Below are positions 1 through 5,797 of a stretch of DNA of 6,837 nucleotides, in pieces. The notes beneath the pieces were generated by a model. It saw only the letters and a list, made by a program, of their open reading frames with translations, was not told the DNA's origin and did no database searches. The translations under genes were made by a program, and so were the position numbers. This stretch comes from Coriobacteriales bacterium (GTDB lineage Bacteria > Actinomycetota > Coriobacteriia > Coriobacteriales > CADBOM01), in contig JAFWGD010000156.1 of assembly GCA_017515355.1 (NCBI GenBank), forward strand, positions 1 to 6,837, in the 5' to 3' direction. Positions within the stretch are counted from its first letter, which is position 1; each line of letters starts with the position of its first letter.

Positions 1-598
1 GAGCTGAGATGGAAAGCATGTCGATATTCTGGGCTTTGACGTCGATTGGGATGTGCCCGGCCGCCTGCACGGCATCGGTATGGAAGAGAACGCCGCGTTC
101 CTTGCAAAGCGCTCCGATCTCAGCGATTGGCTGAATCGTTCCGATCTCGTTGTTGGCGAACATGATCGTCACCAGACAGGTGTCTTCGCGTATCGCATCT
201 GCAACCTGGTCAACGCTTATCACGCCTGTGGGCGCTACGTCGAGAAGCGTGACTTCAAAGCCTTCCGACTCGTATCGCTTAAGTGTATGCAGGATCGCAT
301 GATGCTCGAAGGCGGTCGAGATGATATGCATCTTTCCCGCCTTCTTTCCGATTTTGGCCGCTGTTGCGACTGCCTGATTGTCTGCCTCGGTGCCGCACGA
401 GGTGAACGTGATTTCCTTTGGGTCGCAACAGAGACAGTCTGCGATGGTCTTGCGTGCCCCCTCGAGCACCTCCTTCGCATCCTGTGCGAAGGAGTAGAGG
501 CTCGAGGGATTGCCGTAGCCATCGCGCATGCATGCGGTCATGGCCTCTATGGCTGCGTCGCAGACTTTGGTTGTTGCAGCATTATCTGCATAGATCAT
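1..598 (-). CDS. nifS: Cysteine desulfurase (NifS/IscS class V aminotransferase), 3' end outside window
   Basis: This PLP enzyme removes sulfur from L-cysteine, giving alanine and an enzyme-bound persulfide used for Fe-S clusters or tRNA thiolation. The first 199 residues are present. They begin MIYADNAATT, the usual NifS N-terminus. Visible motifs are the phosphate-binding SCGTEADN (67-74), the EHH motif (98-100, where H99 should stack on the cofactor), FANNEIG (148-154) and HTDAVQA (173-179, with D175 and Q178 contacting PLP). The sequence stops at SISA, just before the expected HK cofactor lysine; the catalytic cysteine loop is also missing, so the IscS/NifS/SufS subtype cannot be settled. 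Extra cysteines sit at 13, 23, 55, 57 and 58. The ATG at 598 has GGAAGG 10 nt upstream. It lies 27 bp after cysK, so it is probably the third gene of the metY operon. The family call is secure; the symbol is generic. Confidence 0.95.
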   Translation of the reverse strand, partial: MIYADNAATTKVCDAAIEAMTACMRDGYGNPSSLYSFAQDAKEVLEGARKTIADCLCCDPKEITFTSCGTEADNQAVATAAKIGKKAGKMHIISTAFEHHAILHTLKRYESEGFEVTLLDVAPTGVISVDQVADAIREDTCLVTIMFANNEIGTIQPIAEIGALCKERGVLFHTDAVQAAGHIPIDVKAQNIDMLSISA

Positions 599-625
599 TT
601 CTGGGTAACCTTCCAAAAGCGAACA

Positions 626-1558
626 TTAATCTGCGAACATCGGGGTGGACAGGTAGCGATCTCCGGCATCGGGGAGAAGCACGACGATCGTCTTGCCCTC
701 GTTCTCTGGGCGCTTGGCAAGTTCGATTGCCGCGAAGACAGCCGCTCCAGCGGAGATACCAACGATGAAGCCCTCGCTCTTTCCGATGAGCGCGCCGGTC
801 TCGAAAGCATCCTCGTTGGATACGGGAATGATCTCGTCGTAGATGTCGGTGTTGAGGACGCTTGGGACGAAGCCTGCGCCTATTCCCTGGATCTTATGGC
901 TTCCAGATACGCCTGTTGAGAGAACCGCAGAAGTGAGAGGTTCGACAGCAACGATCTTGACCTCGGGGTTCTGCTCTTTGAGATACTCTCCGACTCCGGT
1001 GATGGTTCCTCCGGTGCCTACGCCGGCGACGAAGATATCGACTTCGCCATCTGTGTCTGCCCAGATCTCAGGGCCGGTGGTCTCGTAGTGCGCCTTGGGA
1101 TTGGCGGGATTGTCGAACTGGGCGGGGATGAAGCTGTTCTCGATCTCGGCTGCAAGCTCCTCGGCCTTCTCGATGGCGCCCTTCATGCCCTTGGCTCCAT
1201 CCGTCAATACGATCTCAGCTCCATAGGCCTTGATCATCTGCCTGCGTTCTACCGACATGGTTTCGGGCATCGTTAGGATGACCCTGTATCCCCTGGCTGC
1301 CCCGACGGAGGCAAGTCCTATTCCTGTGTTTCCGCTGGTAGGCTCAATGATCGTGCTGTTAGCAGCCAGCTTTCCGGATGCCTCGGCATCATCGAGCATA
1401 GCCTTGGCGATCCTATCCTTTACCGAACCCGCAGGGTTGAAGTATTCGAGCTTTGCAACGAGCTTTGCATTTAGCCCCTTGGCTTCCTCGATGTGCTTGA
1501 GCTCAAGTAGGGGAGTGTTCCCTATGAGCTGATCTGCGCTAGTGTAGATCTTAGACAT
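626..1558 (-). CDS. cysK: Cysteine synthase A (O-acetylserine sulfhydrylase)
   Basis: This cytoplasmic fold-type II PLP enzyme makes L-cysteine from O-acetylserine and sulfide. The 310 residues match the usual family length. Seen in order are GNTPLLEL (13-20), NPAGSVKDR (41-49) with K47 as the Schiff-base lysine, the substrate loop TSGNTG (74-79), the phosphate-binding GTGGT (181-185), the HKIQGIGAGF segment (221-230) and GISAGA (267-272) with S269 near the pyridine nitrogen. The HKIQGIG segment and lack of a CBS-type extension favour OAS sulfhydrylase over cystathionine beta-synthase or CysM. The frame is open further upstream, but the ATG at 1558 has AAGGAG 6 nt away and gives the standard MSKIYTSADQLIGNTP start. 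The metY stop is only 10 bp upstream, and its TAA overlaps this binding site, so translation is probably coupled. No serine acetyltransferase (cysE) lies in the window. Confidence 0.97.
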   Translation of the reverse strand: MSKIYTSADQLIGNTPLLELKHIEEAKGLNAKLVAKLEYFNPAGSVKDRIAKAMLDDAEASGKLAANSTIIEPTSGNTGIGLASVGAARGYRVILTMPETMSVERRQMIKAYGAEIVLTDGAKGMKGAIEKAEELAAEIENSFIPAQFDNPANPKAHYETTGPEIWADTDGEVDIFVAGVGTGGTITGVGEYLKEQNPEVKIVAVEPLTSAVLSTGVSGSHKIQGIGAGFVPSVLNTDIYDEIIPVSNEDAFETGALIGKSEGFIVGISAGAAVFAAIELAKRPENEGKTIVVLLPDAGDRYLSTPMFAD

Positions 1559-1564
1559 GGCAAT

Positions 1565-1570
1565 CTCCTT
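1565..1570 (-). promoter_or_regulatory. cysK ribosome binding site overlapping the metY stop codon
   Basis: On the minus strand the string TAAGGAG merges the metY stop codon (TAA, 1571-1569) with the cysK Shine-Dalgarno AAGGAG. The spacing to the ATG at 1558 is 6 nt. This fixes the cysK start and suggests translational coupling of the two sulfhydrylases. Confidence 0.85.
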
Positions 1571-2858
1571 AGTTGTCCTTGACTGCTTCGAACCCGTGCT
1601 CAAGGTCCGCGATGATATCGTCGATGTGCTCGGTGCCGATCGAGAGCCTAACGGTCGTAGGCTTGATGCCGCCCGCGAGGAGCTCCTCTTCGGAGAGCTG
1701 TGAGTGGGTTGTAGAGGCTGGGTGGATTACAAGCGACTTCACGTCGGCGACGTTTGCGAGAAGCGAGAAGAGCTCGAGGCTTTCGGTGAACTTTTTCGCC
1801 GTCTCGGCGTCTCCCTTGATGTCGAAGGTGAAGATCGAGGCAGCTCCATCGGGGAAGTAGCGGTCGTAGAGATCCTTTTGCACTCCAGATGCCAAGGATG
1901 GATGATTGACGCTCTCCACTTGCGGGTGATTCTTGAGGTAATCGACAACCTTGAGCGCGTTCTCAACATGCCTTTCGACTCTGAGAGAAAGGGTTTCCAG
2001 GCCCTGGAGGAGCAGGAAGGAGTTGAAAGGCGAGATGGTTGCGCCTTGGTCGCGCATGAGAGTGGTGCGTATCTTCATGATGTATGCGATCGGGCCGACT
2101 GCATCGGTGAAGATAACTCCGTGATAGGAGGGATTGGGCTTGGACAGCCCGGGGAACTTGTCGTTGGCAGCCCAGTCGAAGTTACCTCCATCGACGATCA
2201 CGCCGCCCATTACGGTGCCATGTCCGCCGATGAATTTGGTAGCGGAGTGCACTACGACATCCGCCCCGTGCTCGATGGGGCGAAGCAGGTAGGGCGTGGC
2301 GAAGGTATTGTCGACGATCAGCGGAACACCGTGCCTATGGGCGATTTCTGCGATAGCCTCGATGTCGATCACATCCGAGTTCGGATTGCCGAGAGTCTCG
2401 GAATAGAGCAACTTCGTGTTCTCCTGGATGGCCCTCTCGAAGTTGGCGGGATCCGAGGGATCGACGAAAGTGGTGGAGATTCCCTGATCGCGAAGGGTGT
2501 TGTTGAACAGGTTATAGGTGCCTCCATAGAGATTCGAAGAAGAGACGATGTGGTCTCCTGCCAATGCAATGTTTTGGATCGCGTACGTGATGGCCGCGGA
2601 TCCAGAAGCACAGGCGAGCGCTGCAGCCCCGCTCTCCAGCGCAGCAATGCGCTTTTCGAAGACATCGGAGGTCGGGTTCATCAGCCTGGTATAGATGTTG
2701 CCAGGTTCGGTCAGGCCGAATCTTCCAGCCGCTTGGGCTGAATCTTTGAAGACGTAAGATGTCGTGGCATAGATCGGCACGGCCCTCGCATCGGTTGCGG
2801 GATCTGGGCTCTCCTGTCCGACATGCAGCTGCAGCGTCTCGAATCTGTACTGGGACAT
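1569..2858 (-). CDS. metY: O-acetylhomoserine sulfhydrylase (O-acetylhomoserine aminocarboxypropyltransferase)
   Basis: This PLP enzyme of the Cys/Met metabolism family forms homocysteine from O-acetylhomoserine and sulfide, the direct route to methionine. The 429 residues are typical of MetY and longer than the roughly 380-400 of MetB/MetC. Visible landmarks are FETLQLHVGQ near the start, YTRLMNPT (56-63, whose Y and R bind the partner subunit's phosphate), Y111, SETLGNPN (153-160), VDNTFATPY (182-190) with the aspartate facing the pyridine nitrogen, and SATKFIGGHG (205-214) with K208 as the Schiff-base lysine. The C-terminal THSQLSEEEL and RLSIGTEH blocks are also typical. In-frame ATGs at 2879 and 2867 exist, but the one at 2858 has AAAGGA 9 nt upstream and gives the normal N-terminus. 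It is the first gene of the metY-cysK-nifS operon, with its own promoter and a candidate operator. Confidence 0.96.
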   Translation of the reverse strand: MSQYRFETLQLHVGQESPDPATDARAVPIYATTSYVFKDSAQAAGRFGLTEPGNIYTRLMNPTSDVFEKRIAALESGAAALACASGSAAITYAIQNIALAGDHIVSSSNLYGGTYNLFNNTLRDQGISTTFVDPSDPANFERAIQENTKLLYSETLGNPNSDVIDIEAIAEIAHRHGVPLIVDNTFATPYLLRPIEHGADVVVHSATKFIGGHGTVMGGVIVDGGNFDWAANDKFPGLSKPNPSYHGVIFTDAVGPIAYIMKIRTTLMRDQGATISPFNSFLLLQGLETLSLRVERHVENALKVVDYLKNHPQVESVNHPSLASGVQKDLYDRYFPDGAASIFTFDIKGDAETAKKFTESLELFSLLANVADVKSLVIHPASTTHSQLSEEELLAGGIKPTTVRLSIGTEHIDDIIADLEHGFEAVKDN

Positions 2859-2902
2859 GAGTATCATTCCTTTCTGCAAAACCCTCTGATTGCTATTTCC
2901 AA

Positions 2903-2955
2903 AACCTACCTATCTCGTGAGTAGGTTGGTATGAGTTTAGCAGAATCTACCTACC
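2903..2955 (-). promoter_or_regulatory. Candidate operator: repeated ACCTACC element with inverted partner upstream of metY
   Basis: On the plus strand ACCTACC occurs at 2904-2910 and again at 2949-2955. An inverted partner, GTAGGTT, at 2921-2927 pairs with AACCTAC at 2903-2909, giving 7-bp perfect half-sites with an 11-bp spacer. A second weaker symmetry is TTGGTA (2926-2931) against TACCAA (2952-2957). The distal copy falls in the -35/-10 spacer and the inverted repeat covers the predicted transcription start, as expected for a repressor site. Clusters of this content are often controlled by cysteine-responsive Rrf2-family repressors (CymR/IscR-like). Assignment to that family is inference, since the regulator is not in the window. 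Confidence 0.55.
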
Positions 2956-2961
2956 AATCAA
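2934..2961 (-). promoter_or_regulatory. Predicted promoter of metY-cysK-nifS
   Basis: The minus strand reads TTGATT (2961-2956), a 16-bp spacer, then TAAACT (2939-2934); each hexamer matches the sigma-70 consensus at 4 of 6 positions. The predicted start near 2927 leaves a leader of about 70 nt. The leader shows no SAM riboswitch or T-box that I can recognise. The remaining sequence up to the end of the NSS gene (about 2962-3065) holds no supported gene and no clear terminator. Confidence 0.5.
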
Positions 2962-3065
2962 GAGGGTAATTAAATGATTCCAGATTTACAGGTGAACGGC
3001 AAGAGGGAAGCGACAATGCCGTCCTGCATTTGCGGTGTTGCACACAGGATTTGCTCTATCAGCGT

Positions 3066-4487
3066 TTAGAGGACAATAGCTCCAGTCGTATTAAGAACGT
3101 AGAAGATGAGGATGAGGATCGTGAAGATCGGCGCTATGAACTTGATCATTACGTTGAAGAGCTTCTCGCTGCGGAACTTCGAAGACTCCCTGACCTCGTC
3201 TGCGATCTTCTTGGGTTTGATGATCCAGCCGACGAAGATGCAGGTCAGCAACGCCACGATCGGCATGAGTATCGTGTTCGAGATAAAGTCCATGAAGTCG
3301 AGGATCTGCATGCTCTGGTATTCGCCGATTCCGAAAAGCGAATACATCGGATCGAGACCAATCCAGGCGTTGTAACCAAGGTTGCAGATTATCGCGAGCA
3401 CCAAGATCAAGCCGGTGCATAGGGCAATCGACTTGGCGCGAGAGATCTTCGCTCCATCGCAGAAGATCGAAACGCAGGTTTCGAATAGCGATATCGCGCT
3501 TGTTAGAGCGGCGAAGAATACTAGCGCGAAGAAAACGAACCCGACTATTCGTCCAGCGCCCCCTAAATCGGTGAAGACCTGGGGGAGCACTCCGAACATA
3601 AGGCCTGGACCAGCGTGTCCTGCTACAGCATCGGGCGAGCCCGTGACGGCAACAGCCGCAGGGATGATCATGAGACCTGCGAGGATCGCAATTCCCGTAT
3701 CGAATATCTCGATTCGGCGGACGGACTTTTCAAGGTCATCGTCCTTCTTGAAGTAGGAGCCATAGGTGACCATGATTCCCATTGCAAGGGAGAGGCTGAA
3801 GAACATCTGTCCCATTGCGGCGACAACGAGGTTGATAGAAAGCTTTGAAACGTCCGGAATGAGGTAATACTTGAGACCGTCAAGCGCGCCATCGAGCGTC
3901 ATCGCATAGATGAAGATGCCGATTGCCATGACGATCAGCAGAGGCATGAGGACCTTGTTGACCCGTTCGATGCCGTTTTTGACGCCAAGGGCTACTACGA
4001 GAACGACGATTGCGATGAAAACCCCCAGCCACATGAAGGTGTCGCCTGACGTGCTCGTGACGAAGCTTCCGAAGAATCCATCGGCAGCAAGCTCCGCAGC
4101 TGGCATCGTCAGATAGCCGACCATGTATCTGGTCACCCAACCGCCGATCACGCAATAGTAGGGAGTGATGATGATCGGTACGAGAGCAGCAAGAACGCCG
4201 ATGAATGCGAACTTCTTGCCGAAATGGCTATACGCGCCTATCACGCTCTTGCGCGTCAGGCGACCGAGCGCAGTCTCCGCGATCATCAGCGCGAAACCGA
4301 AGGTGACCACGAGGATGATGTAGACGATGAGGAAGGTTCCCCCGCCGTACTTGGCTGCGAGGTATGGGAACCTCCACATGTTCCCAAGGCCGACAGCAGA
4401 AGCTGCAGCTGCCAGCACGAAGCCCATCTTCCCGCTGAACAGAGCTCTCTCGCCCTTTGCGATCTTTGCAGGTTTTCCCTCAGCCAT
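3066..4487 (-). CDS. Sodium-dependent amino acid transporter, NSS/SNF (SLC6) family, LeuT/MhsT-like
   Basis: This 473-residue inner-membrane symporter belongs to the family that couples Na+ influx to amino acid uptake. The TM1 signature GLGNMWRFPY (33-42) followed by GGGTF is diagnostic. TM3 carries YYCVIGGW (110-117), placed like the substrate-binding tyrosine of LeuT. TM6 has the broken-helix segment FSLSLAMG (230-237), and TM8 has ALTSAISLFE (327-336), the Na2-site region. I count about 11 hydrophobic segments, as in MhsT-type bacterial members, with a lysine-rich cytoplasmic N-terminus. The ATG at 4487 is preferred over an upstream in-frame start at 4535, because AAGGA lies 9 nt upstream and the longer form would begin in the predicted promoter's start region. 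Substrate is not readable. The metY neighbour suggests methionine by analogy with corynebacterial MetP, but no MetS-like small subunit is visible next to it; aromatic or branched-chain amino acids are equally possible. Confidence 0.93.
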   Translation of the reverse strand: MAEGKPAKIAKGERALFSGKMGFVLAAAASAVGLGNMWRFPYLAAKYGGGTFLIVYIILVVTFGFALMIAETALGRLTRKSVIGAYSHFGKKFAFIGVLAALVPIIITPYYCVIGGWVTRYMVGYLTMPAAELAADGFFGSFVTSTSGDTFMWLGVFIAIVVLVVALGVKNGIERVNKVLMPLLIVMAIGIFIYAMTLDGALDGLKYYLIPDVSKLSINLVVAAMGQMFFSLSLAMGIMVTYGSYFKKDDDLEKSVRRIEIFDTGIAILAGLMIIPAAVAVTGSPDAVAGHAGPGLMFGVLPQVFTDLGGAGRIVGFVFFALVFFAALTSAISLFETCVSIFCDGAKISRAKSIALCTGLILVLAIICNLGYNAWIGLDPMYSLFGIGEYQSMQILDFMDFISNTILMPIVALLTCIFVGWIIKPKKIADEVRESSKFRSEKLFNVMIKFIAPIFTILILIFYVLNTTGAIVL

Positions 4488-4525
4488 CTTCAAATTTCCT
4501 TGAAATCCATACTCGGTGCAAGGCT

Positions 4526-4588
4526 CAATGCCCAAATGTGGATTCTAATCACTAGCCACGCAGCGTTTCAATGCGCAATGCTCAAATG
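4526..4588 (-). repeat. 13-bp direct repeats flanking the NSS transporter promoter
   Basis: CATTTGAGCATTG (minus strand, 4588-4576) and CATTTGGGCATTG (4538-4526) match at 12 of 13 positions and start exactly 50 bp apart. The first ends just upstream of the predicted -35 hexamer, and the second covers the predicted transcription start. An additional GCATTG (4574-4569) overlaps the -35. The upstream copy also lies inside a short palindrome TGCTCAAATGAGCA (4579-4592) that spans the azlD stop codon. The arrangement resembles paired binding sites for one regulator. Confidence 0.55.
4542..4571 (-). promoter_or_regulatory. Predicted promoter of the NSS transporter gene
   Basis: The minus strand reads TTGAAA (4571-4566), an 18-bp spacer, then TAGAAT (4547-4542). 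Each hexamer matches the sigma-70 consensus at 5 of 6 positions, the best promoter in the window. The start would be near 4535, leaving a leader of about 48 nt. It indicates that the transporter can be expressed independently of azlCD. Confidence 0.6.
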
Positions 4589-4905
4589 AGCAGAAGGAGC
4601 GCGTAACAGGCTACGCCGACGATGATGCACAAAGCAAGCGACTTGGTCTTCAACGCAACGATGATCACTGGTATCGCTGCAGCGAAAGGGAGGAGCGCAG
4701 GCCATAGTCCAGTTGCGAATGCCTCGACTGAGACAAGATCGTTGGCAACCAGAGCAGCGAATGCTGCGACTGGTATGTAGTTGAGCGCCTTCACGAGGCT
4801 CGCGGGGAGCTCCTTACCTGCGAAGGCGAAAGCGGGGAGCACTCGGCAGATGTACATGGAAACCGCACAGCATGCGAAGATGATGAGAAAGCTAGACCAG
4901 GGCAT
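4582..4905 (-). CDS. azlD: AzlD-family small subunit of branched-chain amino acid exporter
   Basis: AzlD (BrnE in corynebacteria) is the small membrane partner of AzlC/BrnF; the pair exports branched-chain amino acids and, in Corynebacterium, methionine. The protein has 107 residues, normal for the family, and about four hydrophobic segments. The family-typical RVLPAFAFAG (21-30) is followed by LPASLVKALNYIPVAAFAAL (33-52), and the C-terminus is strongly hydrophobic. An upstream in-frame codon at 4935 would add a basic, proline-rich MRTPKPRRQP stretch. The ATG at 4905 is chosen because a strong GAGGAGG lies 6 nt ahead of it and it gives the usual N-terminus. It overlaps the end of azlC by 14 bp, so the two subunits are translationally linked. 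The stop sits 94 bp before the NSS gene. Confidence 0.93.
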   Translation of the reverse strand: MPWSSFLIIFACCAVSMYICRVLPAFAFAGKELPASLVKALNYIPVAAFAALVANDLVSVEAFATGLWPALLPFAAAIPVIIVALKTKSLALCIIVGVACYALLLLI

Positions 4906-5626
4906 CGGCTGCCTCCTCGGTTTCGGTGTCCTCATCCTTGTAGCGCCTGCCAGCGATCAATCCAGCAGCTACGCCTATGAGCGCCCCGATGAGGATGGCT
5001 GGGCCAGCGAGTCCAATCATCTTGCACGCTATGACGCCGATGGCAGCGCATGCCCCTGCTATGAAATGATCGACCCGCTTCCTTTGCATCATCAGCAGGC
5101 ATAGGAAGATCGAAGTCATGGCAAACGAAGCTATCGCGGTGTCGAAGGAGAAGACTCCGCCTATGATGAAGCCAGCCATGTTGGCGATAGCCCAAGAGCT
5201 CTGCGAGAAGCCGTTGACCAAACCCGCCTGCGAGACCTTCCATTCTCCAGACTGGAACTTGGCAAGGTTGACGCCGAACGACTCGTCGGTCACTCCTCCA
5301 GCCATTGCCACTGCCTTGCCTTTGGAGACTTTGTTGCAAAACGGGCTGAGCGCGCTGCCGTACAGCAGCTGACGCGTGTTGATAAGGATGACGCTGGTGA
5401 TCAGAGAGGGGAGAGGCACTCCGGCAAGCCACATGTTGGGAATCATGTATTGGCCCGCTCCTGAATAGAAGAGCATCGACATCGCAACAACCATCCAGAA
5501 ATCCATCCCGGCCTTCTGGCAGAGCACTCCGCAGGGAATACCCAGGACTATGTATCCAAGGATGATCGGAAGCGAGGCTGCAAACGCCTGTTTCACGTCT
5601 TTTCCTGTCAGCCTGCCTTCGCTCAA
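4892..5626 (-). CDS. azlC: AzlC-family large subunit of branched-chain amino acid exporter
   Basis: AzlC (BrnF) is the large integral membrane subunit of the AzlCD export system for branched-chain amino acids, associated with 4-azaleucine resistance in Bacillus. The 244 residues fit the family. Recognisable blocks are a GYIVLGIPCGVL first membrane segment (24-35), FYSGAGQY (53-60), the LINTRQLLYG block (81-90) and TDESFG (113-118), followed by several C-terminal membrane helices. The last 14 or so residues form an acidic tail (DEDTETEEA). The start is a TTG at 5626: GAAAGGG lies 6 nt upstream, a TAG stop blocks the frame at 5644-5642, and no in-frame ATG exists before residue 41. An out-of-frame ATG-GAT-TGA at 5631-5623 overlaps this start. 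The gene diverges from the DUF169 gene. Confidence 0.93.
   Translation of the reverse strand: MSEGRLTGKDVKQAFAASLPIILGYIVLGIPCGVLCQKAGMDFWMVVAMSMLFYSGAGQYMIPNMWLAGVPLPSLITSVILINTRQLLYGSALSPFCNKVSKGKAVAMAGGVTDESFGVNLAKFQSGEWKVSQAGLVNGFSQSSWAIANMAGFIIGGVFSFDTAIASFAMTSIFLCLLMMQRKRVDHFIAGACAAIGVIACKMIGLAGPAILIGALIGVAAGLIAGRRYKDEDTETEEAADALV
4912..4918 (-). promoter_or_regulatory. Strong azlD ribosome binding site inside azlC
   Basis: GAGGAGG on the minus strand (4918-4912), 6 nt before the ATG at 4905, is the strongest Shine-Dalgarno in the window. It lies within the acidic-tail codons of azlC. It decides the azlD start and implies efficient production of the small subunit. Confidence 0.9.
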
Positions 5627-5632
5627 TCCATG

Positions 5633-5642
5633 CCCTTTCTTC
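5633..5642 (-). promoter_or_regulatory. azlC ribosome binding site supporting a TTG start
   Basis: The minus strand reads GAAGAAAGGG (5642-5633), then CATGGA, then TTG at 5626. The 6-nt spacing suits the TTG. It does not suit the out-of-frame ATG at 5631, which would lie one base after the site and stop after two codons. Confidence 0.75.
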
Positions 5643-5661
5643 TATATGAATGCAAGTTCGT

Positions 5662-5691
5662 ATTCTAGCTGCCATGTGGGTGCGATGTGGA
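5662..5691 (-). promoter_or_regulatory. Predicted azlCD promoter
   Basis: The minus strand reads TCCACA (5691-5686; 4 of 6 consensus positions), an 18-bp spacer, then TAGAAT (5667-5662; 5 of 6). The -10 hexamer and spacer length equal those of the NSS promoter. The start would be near 5655, giving a leader of roughly 29 nt. Its -35 overlaps the -35 of the divergent DUF169 promoter. Confidence 0.5.
5674..5690. repeat. ATGTGG tandem repeat at 11-bp phase between divergent promoters
   Basis: ATGTGG occurs at 5674-5679 and 5685-5690, starting 11 bp apart, close to one helical turn. The first copy is in the azlC promoter spacer and the second overlaps both predicted -35 hexamers. It is a candidate site for a regulator acting on both directions. 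The element is short, so chance is possible. Confidence 0.35.
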
Positions 5692-5716
5692 TAAATCTCC
5701 GCGAGAGTGGCAAAAT
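5688..5716 (+). promoter_or_regulatory. Predicted promoter of the DUF169 gene
   Basis: TGGATA (5688-5693), a 17-bp spacer and CAAAAT (5711-5716) each match the sigma-70 consensus at 4 of 6 positions. The start would be near 5723, leaving a leader of about 75 nt that contains two stem-loops. The call is modest because both hexamers are imperfect. Confidence 0.4.
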
Positions 5717-5736
5717 ATGAACAGGAGAAATCGGGC

Positions 5737-5777
5737 GTTGGCGCTATGCCGCGCAACTCGCAGCAGATGCGCTGCGA
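5737..5777 (+). promoter_or_regulatory. Two abutting stem-loops in the DUF169 gene leader
   Basis: Stem-loop 1 (5737-5757) pairs GTT-GCGC with GCGC-AAC, with one bulged G at 5740 and the loop TATGCC. Stem-loop 2 (5758-5777) pairs TCGCAGC with GCTGCGA around the loop AGATGC. Each has seven base pairs and a 6-nt loop containing ATGC, and no base separates them, so they could stack end to end. The pair ends 20 nt before the start codon and 12 nt before GAGGA. No U-run follows, so this does not look like a terminator. It matches no riboswitch class I can name. Confidence 0.5.
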
Positions 5778-5797
5778 ATCGGAAGAAACGAGGAATT

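Noticed and set aside
53..919. Long plus-strand open frame of 288 codons opposite nifS and cysK
   Set aside because: It is antisense to two genes with clear catalytic motifs, crosses their junction, resembles no family I know and has no good binding site. Shadow of the real coding strand.
1704..2741. Plus-strand open frame of 345 codons opposite metY
   Set aside because: The minus strand here encodes a full-length MetY with PLP motifs. The plus frame gives an acidic, low-hydrophobicity protein without recognisable motifs, as expected from reading complementary codons.
2859..2927. SAM riboswitch or T-box in the metY leader
   Set aside because: The predicted leader is only about 70 nt and shows one simple hairpin; none of the conserved elements of these classes is visible.
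2996..3022. Possible terminator for the NSS gene: ACGGCA/TGCCGT stem
   Set aside because: Only 6 bp with a 15-nt loop and no U-run on either strand.
2969..3028. 19-codon frame after the NSS gene as a MetS-like small subunit
   Set aside because: No Shine-Dalgarno ahead of its ATG, it is shorter than known MetS proteins and has no clear membrane helix.
4932..5756. Minus-strand 274-codon frame shifted relative to azlC
   Set aside because: Same strand but a different frame from AzlC. The product is His/Arg/Ser-rich without membrane segments, whereas the AzlC frame carries the family motifs.
5687..5797. N-terminal extension of the DUF169 protein from GTG 5687 or ATG 5717
   Set aside because: The extension is arginine-rich, covers the predicted -35/-10 and both leader hairpins, and lacks a well-placed binding site. 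The ATG at 5798 has GAGGA just ahead of it.
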